DNA of 64,000 bases from Hypericum androsaemum (GCA_963995505.1 OZ023188.1:15947912-16011911), one strand, 5' to 3'. Positions 24,595-36,250 are shown, counted from the stretch's first letter. Notes: generated by a model not told the origin, from the letters alone. Numbers and translations are program-made.

Positions 24595-24835
24595 TAGGTT
24601 GGTGGGGTCGGATTAGGTGGAGACATGAATTGTCCCCACTGAAATGGATCAAAGGGAGTAAAAGGATAATTTGGACAATAAAATTATATTCAAGGGTAAT
24701 ATTGGAATTTAGCACAAGCAAAAGAGAGAGGAATAATTAATTAGTTTCACTAAACCCAAAATCATACTATTGGTTGATTCTTCACATTCCTCTTCCTTTC
24801 AAAATTCAAAATTATCCACTTAAGAAAACTTATGG

Positions 24836-25135
24836 TCTTTAAAATACGAATTTTGGATAGTACTCTGGGTCAACAAGTCCAATTGGATGGACCACCGGTC
24901 GGACCAAAATTTTTAATTTGAATATAACCAATAGGAATATTAGACCGGATCGGACCGGATATGTATTTTTTATTAAAAATTTTGGGTGAACCACCTCTGG
25001 TTGGTCAGATTTTTGGTCTGACCATTTTATCCGACCAAATTTAGTCGGTTCGCAAGGTAACTATTTTTTGGTCAAAATCTGGTATGCATTTACACCCGTA
25101 TCCTGGTCCGACCGGTCGGATGGCATATTTTAAAA
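24836..25135. mobile_element. Diverged copy of the CATGGTTTTAAAA hAT MITE family
   Basis: It shares the 'ccaccggtcggacc' and 'gtccgaccggtcgga' blocks with the MITEs at 8375 and 26864 and ends in a TTTTAAAA-like stretch. The AT-rich centre is shorter and no clean TSD was found. Confidence 0.5.
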
Positions 25136-25149
25136 TTCGGAGGACGACG

Positions 25150-25930
25150 ACACAAAAACCAATATAACTATATATGAAAACCATTATCGCTACACATGTA
25201 AACCAATATCACTACATGCGAAAACCAATATCCCAACATTCGAAAACCAATATCGCTACACATGCAAACTAATATCGCTACATACGAAAACCAATATCAC
25301 TATATACGCAAACCAATATCACTACATACGAAAACCAATATCCCAAAACCAATATCCCAACATCCAAAAACCAATATACGAAAATCAATATCCGAAAACC
25401 AATACATGAAAACTAATATATACGAAAACCAATATCAATACATACAAAAACCAATGTCCCAACATACGAAAACCAATATCCTAACATCCGAAAACCAATA
25501 TCCCAACATCCGAAAACCAATATCCCAACATACAAAAACTAATATCCCAACATCCGAAAACTAATATACGAAAATCAATATCCGAAAACCAATATATGAA
25601 AACTAATATATACGAAAATCAATATCAATACATACGAAAACCAATGTCCCAACATACGAAAACCAATATCCCAACATCCGAAAACCAATATCCCAACATA
25701 CAAAAACCAATATCCCAACATCCGAAAATCAATATCCGAAAACTAATATCAGTAAACATGCTAACCACTATAAGTAAACGTGCGAACCAATATCATTAAA
25801 TATGAAAACCAATATCATTACATTTACAAACCAGTATCATTAAATATGAAAACTAATGTCAGTACAACTGAAAACCAGTATTACTACATCTGAAAACCAC
25901 TATCATTACATCCGAAAATCAGTATGAGTA
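25150..25930. repeat. 22-bp tandem repeat array (minisatellite)
   Basis: About 35 imperfect copies of a unit like AAAACCAATATCCCAACATC. Successive TATCCCAACA blocks at 25499, 25521 and 25543 are 22 bp apart. Because 22 is not a multiple of three, any open frame through the array cycles through all three frames every 66 bp, which explains the long repetitive open frames here; they are not genes. The first and last units are more diverged. Confidence 0.9.
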
Positions 25931-26197
25931 TACAAATATACCAATACAAAAAATACTATTGTACAAATACAAAAATATCATGGTGGTAAACATGATGTTC
26001 ATGTCGTAGACGGAGCCGAAGAGGTAGTAGAAGAGGCTGTCGGTGGCAGTGTCGAGAATGTTGGTGCGATTTAGCCGGCCAGGTCATCCCATTTCGCCGG
26101 GCCGAGGCTAGATCCAACGCGTAACCGCTCTTGACCATGAGTTATACTAGTGAACTTCACAGGAATTTAAAAGGACAAAAAAATCTAAAACGAAACG

Positions 26198-26348
26198 GAG
26201 AGAGAGAGAGAGAGCGTTATAAACGTACACGTGTACGAATAAACGGAGTGATCGGCAGTTTCACTCCGGCGGCGAAGCTTCTTCTCCCGGTCTCTTCTTT
26301 TTCTCCGGCGAGGGAAATGGGATGAGAGAGAGAGAGAGAGAGAGAGAG
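26198..26348. repeat. GA microsatellites
   Basis: Two GA tracts, around 26198-26213 and 26324-26348, flank a more GC-rich stretch. A short tandem repeat of AGAATTAATATGGGCGGC type follows at 26400-26470. Confidence 0.8.
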
Positions 26349-26863
26349 AAAGTGACCAGGAAAGAGAGGGGAAGGGGAAGAGAATATTTGGTCAAAAAGT
26401 GAAATTAATGTGGAATTAATGTGGGCGGCAGAATTAATATGGGCGGCAGAATTAATATGGGCGGTAGAATAAATGTGAGTGGAATCTTAGTTGGCACTTT
26501 TTGGGATATATGGTCAAAAATACCCTTCGTGTGATATTGACCATCAGATCAAATTTTTTAATTAAAAAAATATATCCAAGGGCTCTGAATGAGTCCCCTC
26601 CATAGGGACAACTATTTAGTAGTCCCTACTCAATCCAAAACCTAGGTTGGTGGGTTAAGACAAGCCAGATACAAAAACTACTAGTATAGAATAGGATGTA
26701 GGATGGTGGCTGAGGAAGGGGGAGAAGGTCGTCACAAAAATTACCATTTTGATCGGAAATTGGACTTAGACAAAGCTCAAAATTTCATCTTTCCTAGTAG
26801 GAAAAAATTAATAATGTTTATTAAAAAAAGCTCACCTAAAAACAATGTTAAGCAAATTAGGAG

Positions 26864-27334
26864 CATGGTTTTAAAACCCGGCCCAGAGCTACGACCCGGA
26901 ATTCCTACCATTTTCCAGGTCGGCCAGTCGGACCGGTCGGACCACCGGTCGGACCAAAAATATTTTTATTTTTAAATATTTTAAATAATATATATATATA
27001 TAGGTTAAAATATACTTATTTTTCATACAAAAAAAAGTAGACTTAATTTTTTATCTCTCCACTCTATAAATCTACTTATTTATTTATTTATTACTTTATA
27101 AACTTGTCAAATCAATTTTTTTCCTCGAAAACCACCCAAAAAAAGTCAATTTCGCCCATTTTTGTACTAACCGGGTTCGACCGGTCAGGATGGACCTCAA
27201 AATCAACCAGTCCGACCGGATTTGGTCCAGTTAGTACAGACCCCGGTCAAAAGCCTAAAAATGACCCGGTCTTGTGCCCGTTTCGTGGTCCAACTGGTCA
27301 GACCACTGGTCGGACCATATTTTTTAAAACCATG
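26864..27334. mobile_element. hAT-type MITE with perfect 8-bp TSD
   Basis: The terminal inverted repeats CATGGTTTTAAAA and TTTTAAAACCATG are perfect over 13 bp. They are flanked by ATTAGGAG at 26856-26863 and 27335-27342. Internally it is the inverse of the copy at 8375-8807, including the (TA) tract and the 'aagtagacttaattttttatctctccactctataaa' region. It contains several CCGGTCGGACC motifs and no coding capacity. It is the best-preserved member of the family in this window. Confidence 0.92.
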
Positions 27335-27342
27335 ATTAGGAG

Positions 27343-29074
27343 TCTATATAAGAATAAAGACATTACTTGTTTAGATGTTGGAAACTCTGAAAATTAGAAA
27401 CAACCACCATCGTGACTTTTTTGGGTTGACAAAGTACAATAATGATTGAGACGGTAAAGTCTCGCTAGGTATAATTAAATTGGTTTTAGATACTTTGCAT
27501 CCCAAAAAGATTGATTACTGTTAACTGAAACTGATGATGATGAATATATCAAGAAAAAAAATCTGAAACCTAGCAAAACTCGAGAAAAAAAATGTATAAA
27601 AGAAAGTTTATAATTATTCACTTATGCAAATATCTTTACACACCATACAAAAATCCAATGAAAGAAAGAGGGTATCTCTGCATATGTAATCCATATCTTG
27701 GAAACTTTTGACCTCCCAGTAATTAGTACTTATTAGCTTTCTATTTTCTAAGAAAACCAGAAGAGACAGAGCAAAGTGTAAACAATATATCTTCTGAAAA
27801 GTAGCCTATACAGATCAGTCATCAACTGCATCTGCATGGGAATTGACAGGGCAAGAGGCCAATAATAACAGATACAATACTGACTCCACCAACTGCCAAA
27901 ATATCCTATCTATGGCAGATTGTTTCCTCAAGGAAGGAAGAGAGATTTATTCTGCCATTAACATCAACCAAGCTTCCTTCTTCCCTTTTGTTTCAGCTCA
28001 TAGCATGTGAGTTTGTTTAAGCAACTCCCCTCTTTATTTGGGTTTTCCTCAATCTATGATTCCCGGATACGGATGGCATTGTTGTATAGGAAAAGATAAA
28101 AGAAACAAGTTCAACTATCACTAGAAGAACTGGGATATAAGAGGGGAAGGTAAGGCGACTTGCAGTAACTTGAATGATCTAGTATTTGTTCAAAGATTTG
28201 TCTTAACAAGAGCACTAGGTTCTGGTCTTAGTCTATGTACAAGAAGGCGGGTACTTCCTTCTGATAAATGATGCATTGAGAAGCTAAAGAAAGAGATAGA
28301 CAAGTGCATAAGCATGTGAATATCTCACCATCTCTAGCACATAATCTCCCTAGACCAAATTCATTGACAAGAGAAGCTTGGAAGTCATATTACCGGGTTG
28401 TCGAAAGGGTCAAGTACTATCCTAGGCAATTACAGTTTAGCTACTCTTAATACATACAGGTGAGGGAACAAAAGGGAAGCCACTGTGTAACCCCCAAAAT
28501 AGGATTTGCTAGTTATGCCAGAAGAATAGAAAACAATGGTCTTTGCCAAGAAAGACAGTTGCTTCCTGATTAGGTAGGATGTCTTCCATCCAATGACTGT
28601 GTGAACAACTACCCCACTCGATAGGTTCAAAGCAGCATCGACACTAAGCAAGCAAACTCTCAAGTCAGCACTTGTTTATTTAAAAGAAAACAACTCAAGA
28701 CGACGGTCTTAAAACTCCACCTAAAGTCTTAAAACTCAAGACTAAAAGATGTTGACAGATCAAGAAAAGTAACAGACACGTAAAGATGTTGAACTGTGCC
28801 GTGGAGAAAATGGGAGACACATTTGATAAGAGCTAAGTGTACAACTCCACCTTCTAAAGTTGCACAAGTTTAAATCAAACAGAGATTGAACAAAGTAAAC
28901 CTTGTCATTTCTTTCCGATAATGGAATAGTTCCAGCGATTAAGCCAGCAGTGTTCTAGCAATCACAAAAACAAAACGATCGCACCTCGATGGCTAACAGA
29001 TCAGATGATATGCAACAGAGGGACACTTATAATAGCTTGTTTAGATGTAGACATTTAAATTAAGAAAAGAAGGA
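27343..29074. other. Region downstream of the cyclin D3 gene
   Basis: AT-rich DNA with no recognised gene. The part next to 29074 should contain the 3' UTR of the minus-strand cyclin gene. Confidence 0.45.
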
Positions 29075-30645
29075 TTAATGAGGACTACTGAGCACATCCA
29101 CAAACATACGATTTACTGGGGGCAACCGCATCTGCAGATCCTGAGACCTGCTTCTTTTGAAGAGAGGCACCGGGGATGATGAGACACTTGATGCTGCCCA
29201 CGAGTCATTGGAGCTATCACTGCTGTAAAATGCATCAATGACACCATCTGGGCTGCAAGGAATAGATGGATTCTTGCGTTTCTGCCCTTGGTTGTGGCTT
29301 CCCAAAATTCGCAAAATGAGTGTGTAGCAGTCACTCACTTCATCCTGCCAAAAAGTTGCAACGCGATTTTAGCTGAAGCTTACCAAGTCTCTAATTGCTA
29401 AGAGGAATTACATAGATTACATGATAACAGAGAGAAGCAGCTCGGTGAAAAACTGACCTCATTTATTTTCAGCACAGCCAAGAGCTGATCCCGGTACTCC
29501 ATTTTGTTCGATGTCCCAAACTCCTTGATAGCATGCAGCATTATGGCAGTAGCTAAAACCGAAGGCCGAAAGCTCATGACATGAGTATCTGAGAGCAAAA
29601 TCTAACATCAGAAATCAAATTCTTAAACACAAGTCTTCGTTATAAGCCAAGGACTCCAGATTGGTTTAATAATTTAGTATACACACACAATGTAACAAGC
29701 AAAATCCAAACAGACAAATCCTAGTCACTTCTAAAGATTCTGTCTTTTCAACTCTGTAATCCACAAAAATTGGAAACCAAATCTTAACAGAAACCGACGA
29801 TAATAAGTAAGCGGATTATTTTCCAAACGCTCACCAGTAACAACAGAAAGAAGCAAAAGCTCACACTTCCTCAGGAACTCAAAATGCAGGTTAGTCTTCA
29901 GCCCAAGCCTCCTCACAATGTGGTCAAAGAAAGAAACCGGGGTCACCGGATTCATCCTCCATTGAAGAGTAGATAGCACCAGGAGCTCCATCCTCTGTAT
30001 GGTCTTGGCTTCAAAGATGTACTTCGATTCCTCCACCTACAACCACAAAAACGAAGAACAAACCCCCGGCATTGGTAAAAACTTTGGCTTTAAACACAAA
30101 TCGAAACAAAAACAGACAATGTGAAATCTAACACGCACTTGCAAGTCCAAGAGAAGAGGCACACAGGTCTCCTCCACTTTGGCAGCCAGAGAGAGACAAG
30201 CCACAGCAGCAAGCTGGCCCATCCACGGCTTATCCCTTCGAAACCCCAAGCTCGAAACGAACCTATCGAAGTAGTTCACGGCTAAAGCACCGGTCAAAGC
30301 AGTGAACCCATAATGAGCCCTCACTCTAAGAATCCACTCTGCAGCCTCCTTACGAGAGACCAACAAGGACCCATCAAGGGATTCCCCATCCAATCCCAAA
30401 CGGGTCTCCTTCTCCTTGGAGAAAAGTGTCTCCAACTCACCATCTTCCCAAAAAAAGTCCTCTTCAAGCAAGGTAAATGGTAAAGGTTGCTCCTTTATTG
30501 AGGGTTGACCACGGATTTGACTTCCACCTTCATCATCATCATCATCAACACTAAAGCTATTAAACCCATCTTCCTCGAAGCTCTCCTCGTCACAGTAAAG
30601 CCCATCCAGACCCAATGCCGGGTGCTGTTGGTCCTTTAGTGCCAT
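29075..30645 (-). CDS. CYCD3: D-type cyclin, CYCD3 group
   Basis: Four exons: 30645-30139, 30036-29835, 29588-29458, 29344-29075. Splice borders and phases agree and give 369 residues. The N-terminus has the retinoblastoma-binding LxCxE motif (LYCDE, residues 16-20), then FFWEDGELETLFSKE. The cyclin N-box includes RKEAAEWILRVRAHYGFTAL, AVNYFDRFVSS, RDKPWMGQLAAVACLSLAAK and VEETCVPLLLDLQ. The C-box follows (FEAKTIQRMELLVLSTLQWRM, SFFDHIVRRLGL). The tail has SPDGVIDA and SSNDSW, typical of CYCD3. The partner kinase is CDKA; the complex drives G1/S entry through RBR phosphorylation, in response to cytokinin in known members. A Ser/Asp-rich stretch in the N-terminal part is expanded with a DDDDDE run. 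A MULE is inserted 378 bp upstream of the start. Confidence 0.96.
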
Positions 30646-31014
30646 CTTCTTCAAAGAAGACGACTTTGAGCTCTCTTCTCATTATACCATCAAAAAACAC
30701 ATTCTAAAGACCAACTCTTTGGCTTCCTCTCTCTAGACCCTATCCTCCCTCAATAAAGAGATTGATGTAGAGAGAGAGAGAGAGTGTGGAGTGAGAGGAG
30801 GATGAGGAGGGGAGGGGGAGGAGGAAGCAAGTGAAGGGTTTTTATCTAAGAGGCAAACCCACGCCTGTCTATTTTCTTTGTCCTTTTCTTTTCTCTTTTT
30901 TTTGCCCCCAATTTATTTCTTTTTCCTTTAAATTACTTTTATTTGTCTGCTTTTCCTGCTTTTTTTTCCCACTTTAGTACTTTATTTAAATAGTATTTAT
31001 TTTTGGGTATCATA
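30646..31014 (-). promoter_or_regulatory. CYCD3 promoter and 5' leader
   Basis: A (GA)8 tract (30769-30784, CT-rich on the coding strand) and purine/pyrimidine-biased DNA precede the ATG. The region is cut off at 31015 by the MULE insertion. Confidence 0.6.
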
Positions 31015-31023
31015 TTTATTATT

Positions 31024-31927
31024 GAGATAATTACTCTCAGAACTCCAGGGTATAGTCAAATAGACTCTGAGGACCCTGTAATTTTCTTACTAATTGCTGA
31101 GCCCCTGTAGTTTAGTTATTATTATACTCTCGGATCCCTAGCTGATGTCAGCAATTATTTTTGCCTTTTTTGTCATGGAAATGACTTTTATGCCCTTACA
31201 CAAAATAAAAAAATACAATAAACCCATCGTTCTTCGCCGGTCCAATCAACCCCGACCCACATCGTTCCCAAATCCGTCATTGGTCCAATCCAATCGACGT
31301 CGACCCAACATCGACTTTTTTCCTTTCCCCGACCCGTCGTTGGTCCGCAACAAAAACCAACACCGTCTCCTTCTCCTCTGGACCAAACCCCTCCACCGTC
31401 GGTGCCGTGCACCCAAGAACCTCCCCAGCCGACAACGGCTTGGAGTGTGGAATCAAAACCCTAAATCCCCTCACCTCCAATTTCGGCCTCGCCTCCCTAA
31501 TCGCGGAAGCGAACTGTATCGTCCCGGCTAGAACGATACGCCGCTTCCTCCCCTCCCCTCTGCCGGCGAAGTTCAACTCCACGGTCTTCACCAAACGGTC
31601 AACATCGATCCTAATCTCGACGAAGACGTAAATGCAAGGGACCCGAGTCATGTAGATAGGGACTAGGCGGTTGTGGCCGTAGTGGATGTGGGTCGGGGTC
31701 CGATTGGACCGGTGAGGAAGACGATGGGTTTGTTTTTTTTTGTTTTTTTGTGTAAGAGCATAAAGGTCATTTTCGTGAAAAAAAAGGCAAAAATAACTGC
31801 TGACATCAGCCAGGAACCCGAGAGTATAATAATAACCAAACTACAGGGGCTCAGCAATTAGTAAAAAAACTATAGGGTTCTCAGAGTCTATTTGACTATA
31901 CCCTGAAGTCCTGAGAGTAATTATCTC
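31024..31927. mobile_element. Non-autonomous Mutator-like element in the CYCD3 upstream region
   Basis: The inverted termini GAGATAATTACTCTCAG and CTGAGAGTAATTATCTC extend over about 140 bp each. They are flanked by a perfect 9-bp TSD, TTTATTATT (31015-31023 and 31928-31936), the hallmark of Mutator-like elements. The GC-rich interior (31210-31650) has no recognised coding sequence but could be captured host DNA. The termini match those of the coding element at 62968. Confidence 0.95.
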
Positions 31928-31936
31928 TTTATTATT

Positions 31937-32753
31937 TGCAAGGCGAGTCATGAATCATGGGTGTTTTTGGGTCGAATGAAAGCTGGAAAATGCACGGCTA
32001 CCGACCGAGCTTAATTTCCCAAGAAATATGAGATCTCTTGCACAAAATTTTAAAAATTATAATTCAATTTGAAAAGAAGATTGGGAAGAGATAAATAAGA
32101 AACCTGTATCTTCTTTTGACGTAAAATATAAGGTAGTTTTAGAGTTCGCATCATTTAAATATTTGTTAAAAAATTGTGTAATTTTTTAAAAATTTATTTA
32201 GTTCGAACATTAATTAGTTGGGTTAGTAGACGAATTAAAAATATAGAGTAGTGAATCTAGTGATAACCGGTAATTAAGTTTGTGATCTACTTGTTATTTT
32301 TTATAAACTGGGCAGTAATTTGATTTGAATAGTAACGTAATTCTTTTACATTAAACAATTATGCTTGCATCCTTGACCGGATCGGCTGAGAAATACTGTA
32401 AGTGGATTGGCAATTAACTTCAATGTAGATTACCCTTAAAAACTTAGATTTAGAATAAAACGTATAAAATAAAGTAATAGCGTGGAAACAGAAGCATGAC
32501 GTTCCATTCAAAAATTCCACACAAAAAAAGGTTCCATTTAAAAAAAAGTATGAAGTGGGTATTTATTTATTTATTTATTTGAATGTATAAATTACTTAAA
32601 TAAATTTTATGGTTTTATAATTGAACGGCAGCATTTAAAAGTTTCATTGGCGATTCCAAATCTGGTATCTTTTTGTAATTAAGAAAACTTGATGCATGTT
32701 CAAGTAATTTTTGAGTTGAGAACTTTGGTAAAGATTCTCAGTGAGAATAATAT
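31937..32753. other. AT-rich spacer between two MULEs
   Basis: No coding or RNA feature seen. Confidence 0.5.
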
Positions 32754-32762
32754 TTATTTTTT

Positions 32763-33372
32763 GGGAAAAGTACACTTAAGTACACTGTAGTTTAGCACTT
32801 TTTAAGATAAGACCATGTAGTTTTTTTTGTCCAAAATTAGTCCTTGTGGTTTGTTTTCTCGGACATTTTCGAGTCCCGGGCAGCCCGGGTAGATGTTCGG
32901 CCACATGTCTGTCCACGTGGGTGCCACATGGATATTTTTTATTTGTTGCTGCTGACGTGGCATGTGACAAATTATCACATTAGTCTCAAATTCGAAATAA
33001 AATTTTTTTAAAAAAAACCCTACCGAATTTCTTGATGGCAATCAATTAAAAAACAAAAATAAATACATCGACAACCAAAGTGGAACCCCATCGCCAGCCC
33101 TAAGAAGAAATTTGGTGGGGTTTTTCTAAAGAATTTTTTTCAAATTTAGGACTAATGTGGTAATTTGTCACATGCCACATCAGCAGTAACAAATAACAAA
33201 TGTCCATGTGGTACCCACGTGGACAGACATGTGGCCGGGCATCTACCCGGGCTGTCCGGGACTCAGAAATGTCCGAGAAAATAAACCACATGGACTGATT
33301 TTGGACGAAAAAAATCACATAGCCTTATCTTGGAAAGCGCTAAACTACAAGGTACTTAAGTGTACTTTTCTC
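32763..33372. mobile_element. MULE-type MITE with ~230-bp inverted repeats
   Basis: Ends GGGAAAAGTACACTTAAGTAC and its near-inverse are flanked by a perfect 9-bp TSD, TTATTTTTT (32754-32762 and 33373-33381). The inverted arms run about 230 bp each and leave a short central loop, so a transcript would fold into a long hairpin. The TIR differs from the GAGATAATTACTCTC family, so it is a separate family. Non-coding. Confidence 0.92.
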
Positions 33373-33422
33373 TTATTTTTTTGATAAGTGCGGATCATTA
33401 TTAGGTATAGTAATATTTATAA

Positions 33423-34406
33423 GGGATACTTACTCTCAGGCCCCTGGTATTTCCATATTCGCCTCTCACCCCATGTCTTTCGACAATAGATTAAAAACTT
33501 CCCGAAGTTTGATTTTATTATACTCTAAGGCCCCTCGGTTACGTCAGCATATATTATTATTTTTGTCATGGAAATGAAAAAAATACCCTTAAAAAAGTGA
33601 GGGTCGTCTTCTTCCTGTTTCACCATCAATCCAAAGCTTCAACTTCAAATAAAATTATCCAAAGCTTTGGGTGGGATTTTGGCTGACCTTCCCTTCTTCT
33701 TCCCCCTCTTACCCTTCAAATTTATGACCTTCCCTTCTTCTTCCCCCTCTTACCCTTCAAATTTCTCCAACCTCGACGGCGACAATCAAATGTCGAGGCC
33801 ATACACTGCTATTGGATTGGTACCCCGAGGACTCGATTGGTACTAAAAGGCGGTACGCAAGATGGGGCGGGTTGGATTGGTACCCCGAGGACCTGATTCA
33901 GGTCTCTTCTTCTCTTCTCTCCTCACAACGACGAAGATGGTGGTACCAGCGCGACGGCGCGGTAATGCAGTGGTGTCTAACAAGCAGGTTCTCTCTTTCT
34001 TTGAGTTTGGACTCGTGTTTTGTCTCTTTGGAACAGTGTGGGCTGGGCTAGAGGAGGCGATGCATTTCGACGGGCGACCCGAGAGTAAAAATGGTGGATG
34101 ACTCAGCTGGCTGATGCGACGCCCGAGGCCATGGATTTGTTGCGAGGGAAGACTACCAATAAGCTGACAGAGAAGGAGATTTCTGGGTTTGGTTCTTGTT
34201 GTTGATAGTGAGATCTAGATGTTGAAGAAGGTAGATTTTTTATTTAAGGGTATTTTTGTCATTTTTATGACAAACAAATATTTTCTGACGTCAGCAAGGG
34301 GGCTGAGAGTATAATAAAACCAAACCTCGGAGAGTTTTTAATCAAATTCTGAAAGACGGGAGGAGGCGAATATGCCAAACACCATGGGTCTGACAGTAAT
34401 TATCCT
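33423..34406. mobile_element. Third Mutator-like element in the cluster
   Basis: Left end GGGATACTTACTCTCAGGCC and right end (reverse complement) AGGATAATTACTGTCAG form inverted repeats. They are flanked by TATTTATAA (33414-33422) and TATTTACAA (34407-34415), a 9-bp TSD with one mismatch. The TIR is related to the GAGATAATTACTCTCAG family. A 42-bp direct repeat (two 'gaccttcccttcttcttcc' copies) lies near 33690-33760. No protein could be assigned to the interior. Confidence 0.9.
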
Positions 34407-34415
34407 TATTTACAA

Positions 34416-35391
34416 ACTACTTGGTGTGGAAACTTCTCTTGCGAAGTTGCGACCACTGTCCTCATCAAAATCTCAATGTGATAAACTCAATGGGAAAAAT
34501 CACGATAAGAAAAGAGTACCTCGACGAGAAAAAAAATCTTGTCTTGACGTTAGCATCGCAAGAATTAGTTCCAGGTCGTCATATCCCAAGCTAATTACTA
34601 GGTTTCCTTCACTAGTATTAAGAATTACAATTAATTACAAGAGGAGTTTAAAGATTGTAAGAAAAAGTTTACTTTAGTATACTGTTGTATCACAGATTCG
34701 TACTTGACTATCCTATGGTTTAAAATGCATAGAAAATGTCCAATTTATTTCATTTTTCATCAAAAACAGGTCTTGAAACTGCACACGAGTTTTTTTTTCC
34801 AAAACGACGTAGTTTGTTGTTTTACGTAGATTGTCACGTCATATATTTTGTCCCAGTGTCTCGCCATATGGACTAAGCCCCCATTTGAAAAAATTCAAAA
34901 ATGGTCCCAAATTTGCTTATATTTGTTTTAAAAACTTCCTATTTAAATATTAAAAACAACTCTTCATCTCTCAACTCTCTCTCTCCCCGCCAACATAAAA
35001 TCAACCCTTTCATCTCCCTCCCGACGCTCCTTCTCCCTCTCACAGAAACTCCCTCTCAACCCTCATCGCAGAACTCTAGACCACTGAAAATCCTAAGCCC
35101 ACGAATCTCCCTCTCGACCCTCCTCTCGATCCTCCTCCGTAAAACCCTCCTCTCGATCGAGGTAAATTTTTAGGGTTTTTTTTTCATTTTTTGCTATTTT
35201 TTGGGGTTTTCGATTGATTTTGTTTTAAGATTTATCATCGTTCTTCGTTCATGCATGGCCAATTTTTAGGGTGTGGCTGTGGCTTTGTTGCTTGTTTGTT
35301 GTGCTTTGTTGATTTTTATGATTTGTCATTGTGTTCTCTATTCGCTCGGTTTCTTGATTTTGTTTTCGCCTGTGTGCTTCGTCTTTGTCTG
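34416..35391. other. Leader-like region upstream of a MULE gene remnant
   Basis: It holds C/T-rich leader-like sequence (34950-35160) and a possible splice donor after 'ctcgatcgag' at 35161. This resembles the untranslated first exon and intron of plant MULE genes. No complete gene. Confidence 0.4.
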
Positions 35392-35660
35392 ACAGAGGGT
35401 TGTCGGATGGATGAACAAATTCGCCTTCGCTACCACTTTGGTGGAACATGGCAAGAAAATGGAGGTATAGTTATGTTGGAGGGTCTACGTTTGAAATGCA
35501 AATTAGATATGAGGTAGACATGTTTGGCTATTGGGATGTAAATCGATTTTATAAAAAGTCTTGGGCCTAGCTGAGTATAGATACTGGTTTAAGACGGGCG
35601 TGGTTGACAGTGATGGTCGACAAGTAGTCATAGTGCTTGAAGTTCAAAAACCATTCTCTT
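35392..35660 (+). pseudogene. PB1-like N-terminal fragment of a Mutator-like transposase gene
   Basis: An open frame begins MDEQIRLRYHFGGTWQENG, which resembles the start of PB1-like domains found at the N-terminus of plant MULE transposases (YHFGG motif). After a stop the reading continues as VDMFGYWDVNRFYKKSW in another frame. The rest of the transposase is absent. Confidence 0.5.
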
Positions 35661-35824
35661 TGACTAGTTTTTTCGGTAGCTTTCAATTTCATCCACTTTT
35701 AGGCAACTTTTGAACGTAATATAATATGCAGCTTTTGTAACATCTTCGTTATCATCTTCCACATTACACACAACACTTCATACATTCATACTAGACCACA
35801 ATACTAAGAACTCTATTAAAACAT

Positions 35825-36250
35825 TCATATTACAATCACGATAAGTAATATCAAACATATGAGACATCTATATATCTTGCACTTCTTCTCACGCTTCTGC
35901 AATGCCATTTTCATTACTCGAACATTCTCCTTCATCTTATGAAGTTCATCTTAAAAATCCATAACAGTCGATGATAGGGCTGATATACACACTCTTTTTT
36001 CTTGCTTGACGAAATCAAAAAGTGTCGGCAACAACTCTGTACCGTAGCTGCAAGTGGGCGGATCACACCACTTGAAGAAGTTGCACATATTTTTATCCTT
36101 CTCACCGTATCTCCTGCAACCGTAGAATCTTCTTCCAATATTTTTATTTTTTTCTATCCGTACCATTTACATAGTCGACCGAACGCCACACCCGCAAAAC
36201 TTGACATTTGATTTTTGGTACTCTAATGACTAAGAAGAGCTGCTACTCAT
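35825..36250 (-). pseudogene. GRF-type zinc-finger protein, broken
   Basis: From ATG 36250 one frame runs to TGA at 35825 and is interrupted by three stops (TAG, TAA, TAA). It contains the GRF zinc-finger pattern: CGCGV, then NIGRRFYGCRRYGEKDKN and MCNFFKWCDPP. A helical stretch with DELHKMKENVRVMKMALQK and a C-terminal hydrophobic segment (CLICLILLIVIVI) follow. This layout (GRF finger, coiled coil, C-terminal membrane segment) is common among plant transposon-associated GRF proteins. Confidence 0.8.

Larger units (their letters stand above)
24607..26642. mobile_element. Candidate ~2-kb TIR element containing repeats
   Basis: The 12-mer TAGGTTGGTGGG occurs directly at both sides (24595-24606 and 26643-26654). 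The ends are loosely inverted: GGTCGGATTAGGTGGAGACA on the left, and GGTTTTGGATTGAG...GGGACTACT as the reverse complement on the right. This would fit a Mutator-like element (9-bp or longer TSD). The interior contains a diverged hAT MITE, a 22-bp tandem array and GA repeats. The inverted-repeat match is weak, so the call is tentative. Confidence 0.4.

Noticed and set aside
25262..25799. Repetitive open frames with NQY/KPI/TNI motifs, and a CRISPR-like look
   Set aside because: They are direct translations of a 22-bp tandem array; units are contiguous without unique spacers, and the host is a plant.
31145..31651. Open frames within the MULE at 31024
   Set aside because: GC-rich filler without a recognisable domain; could be captured DNA but no protein can be supported.
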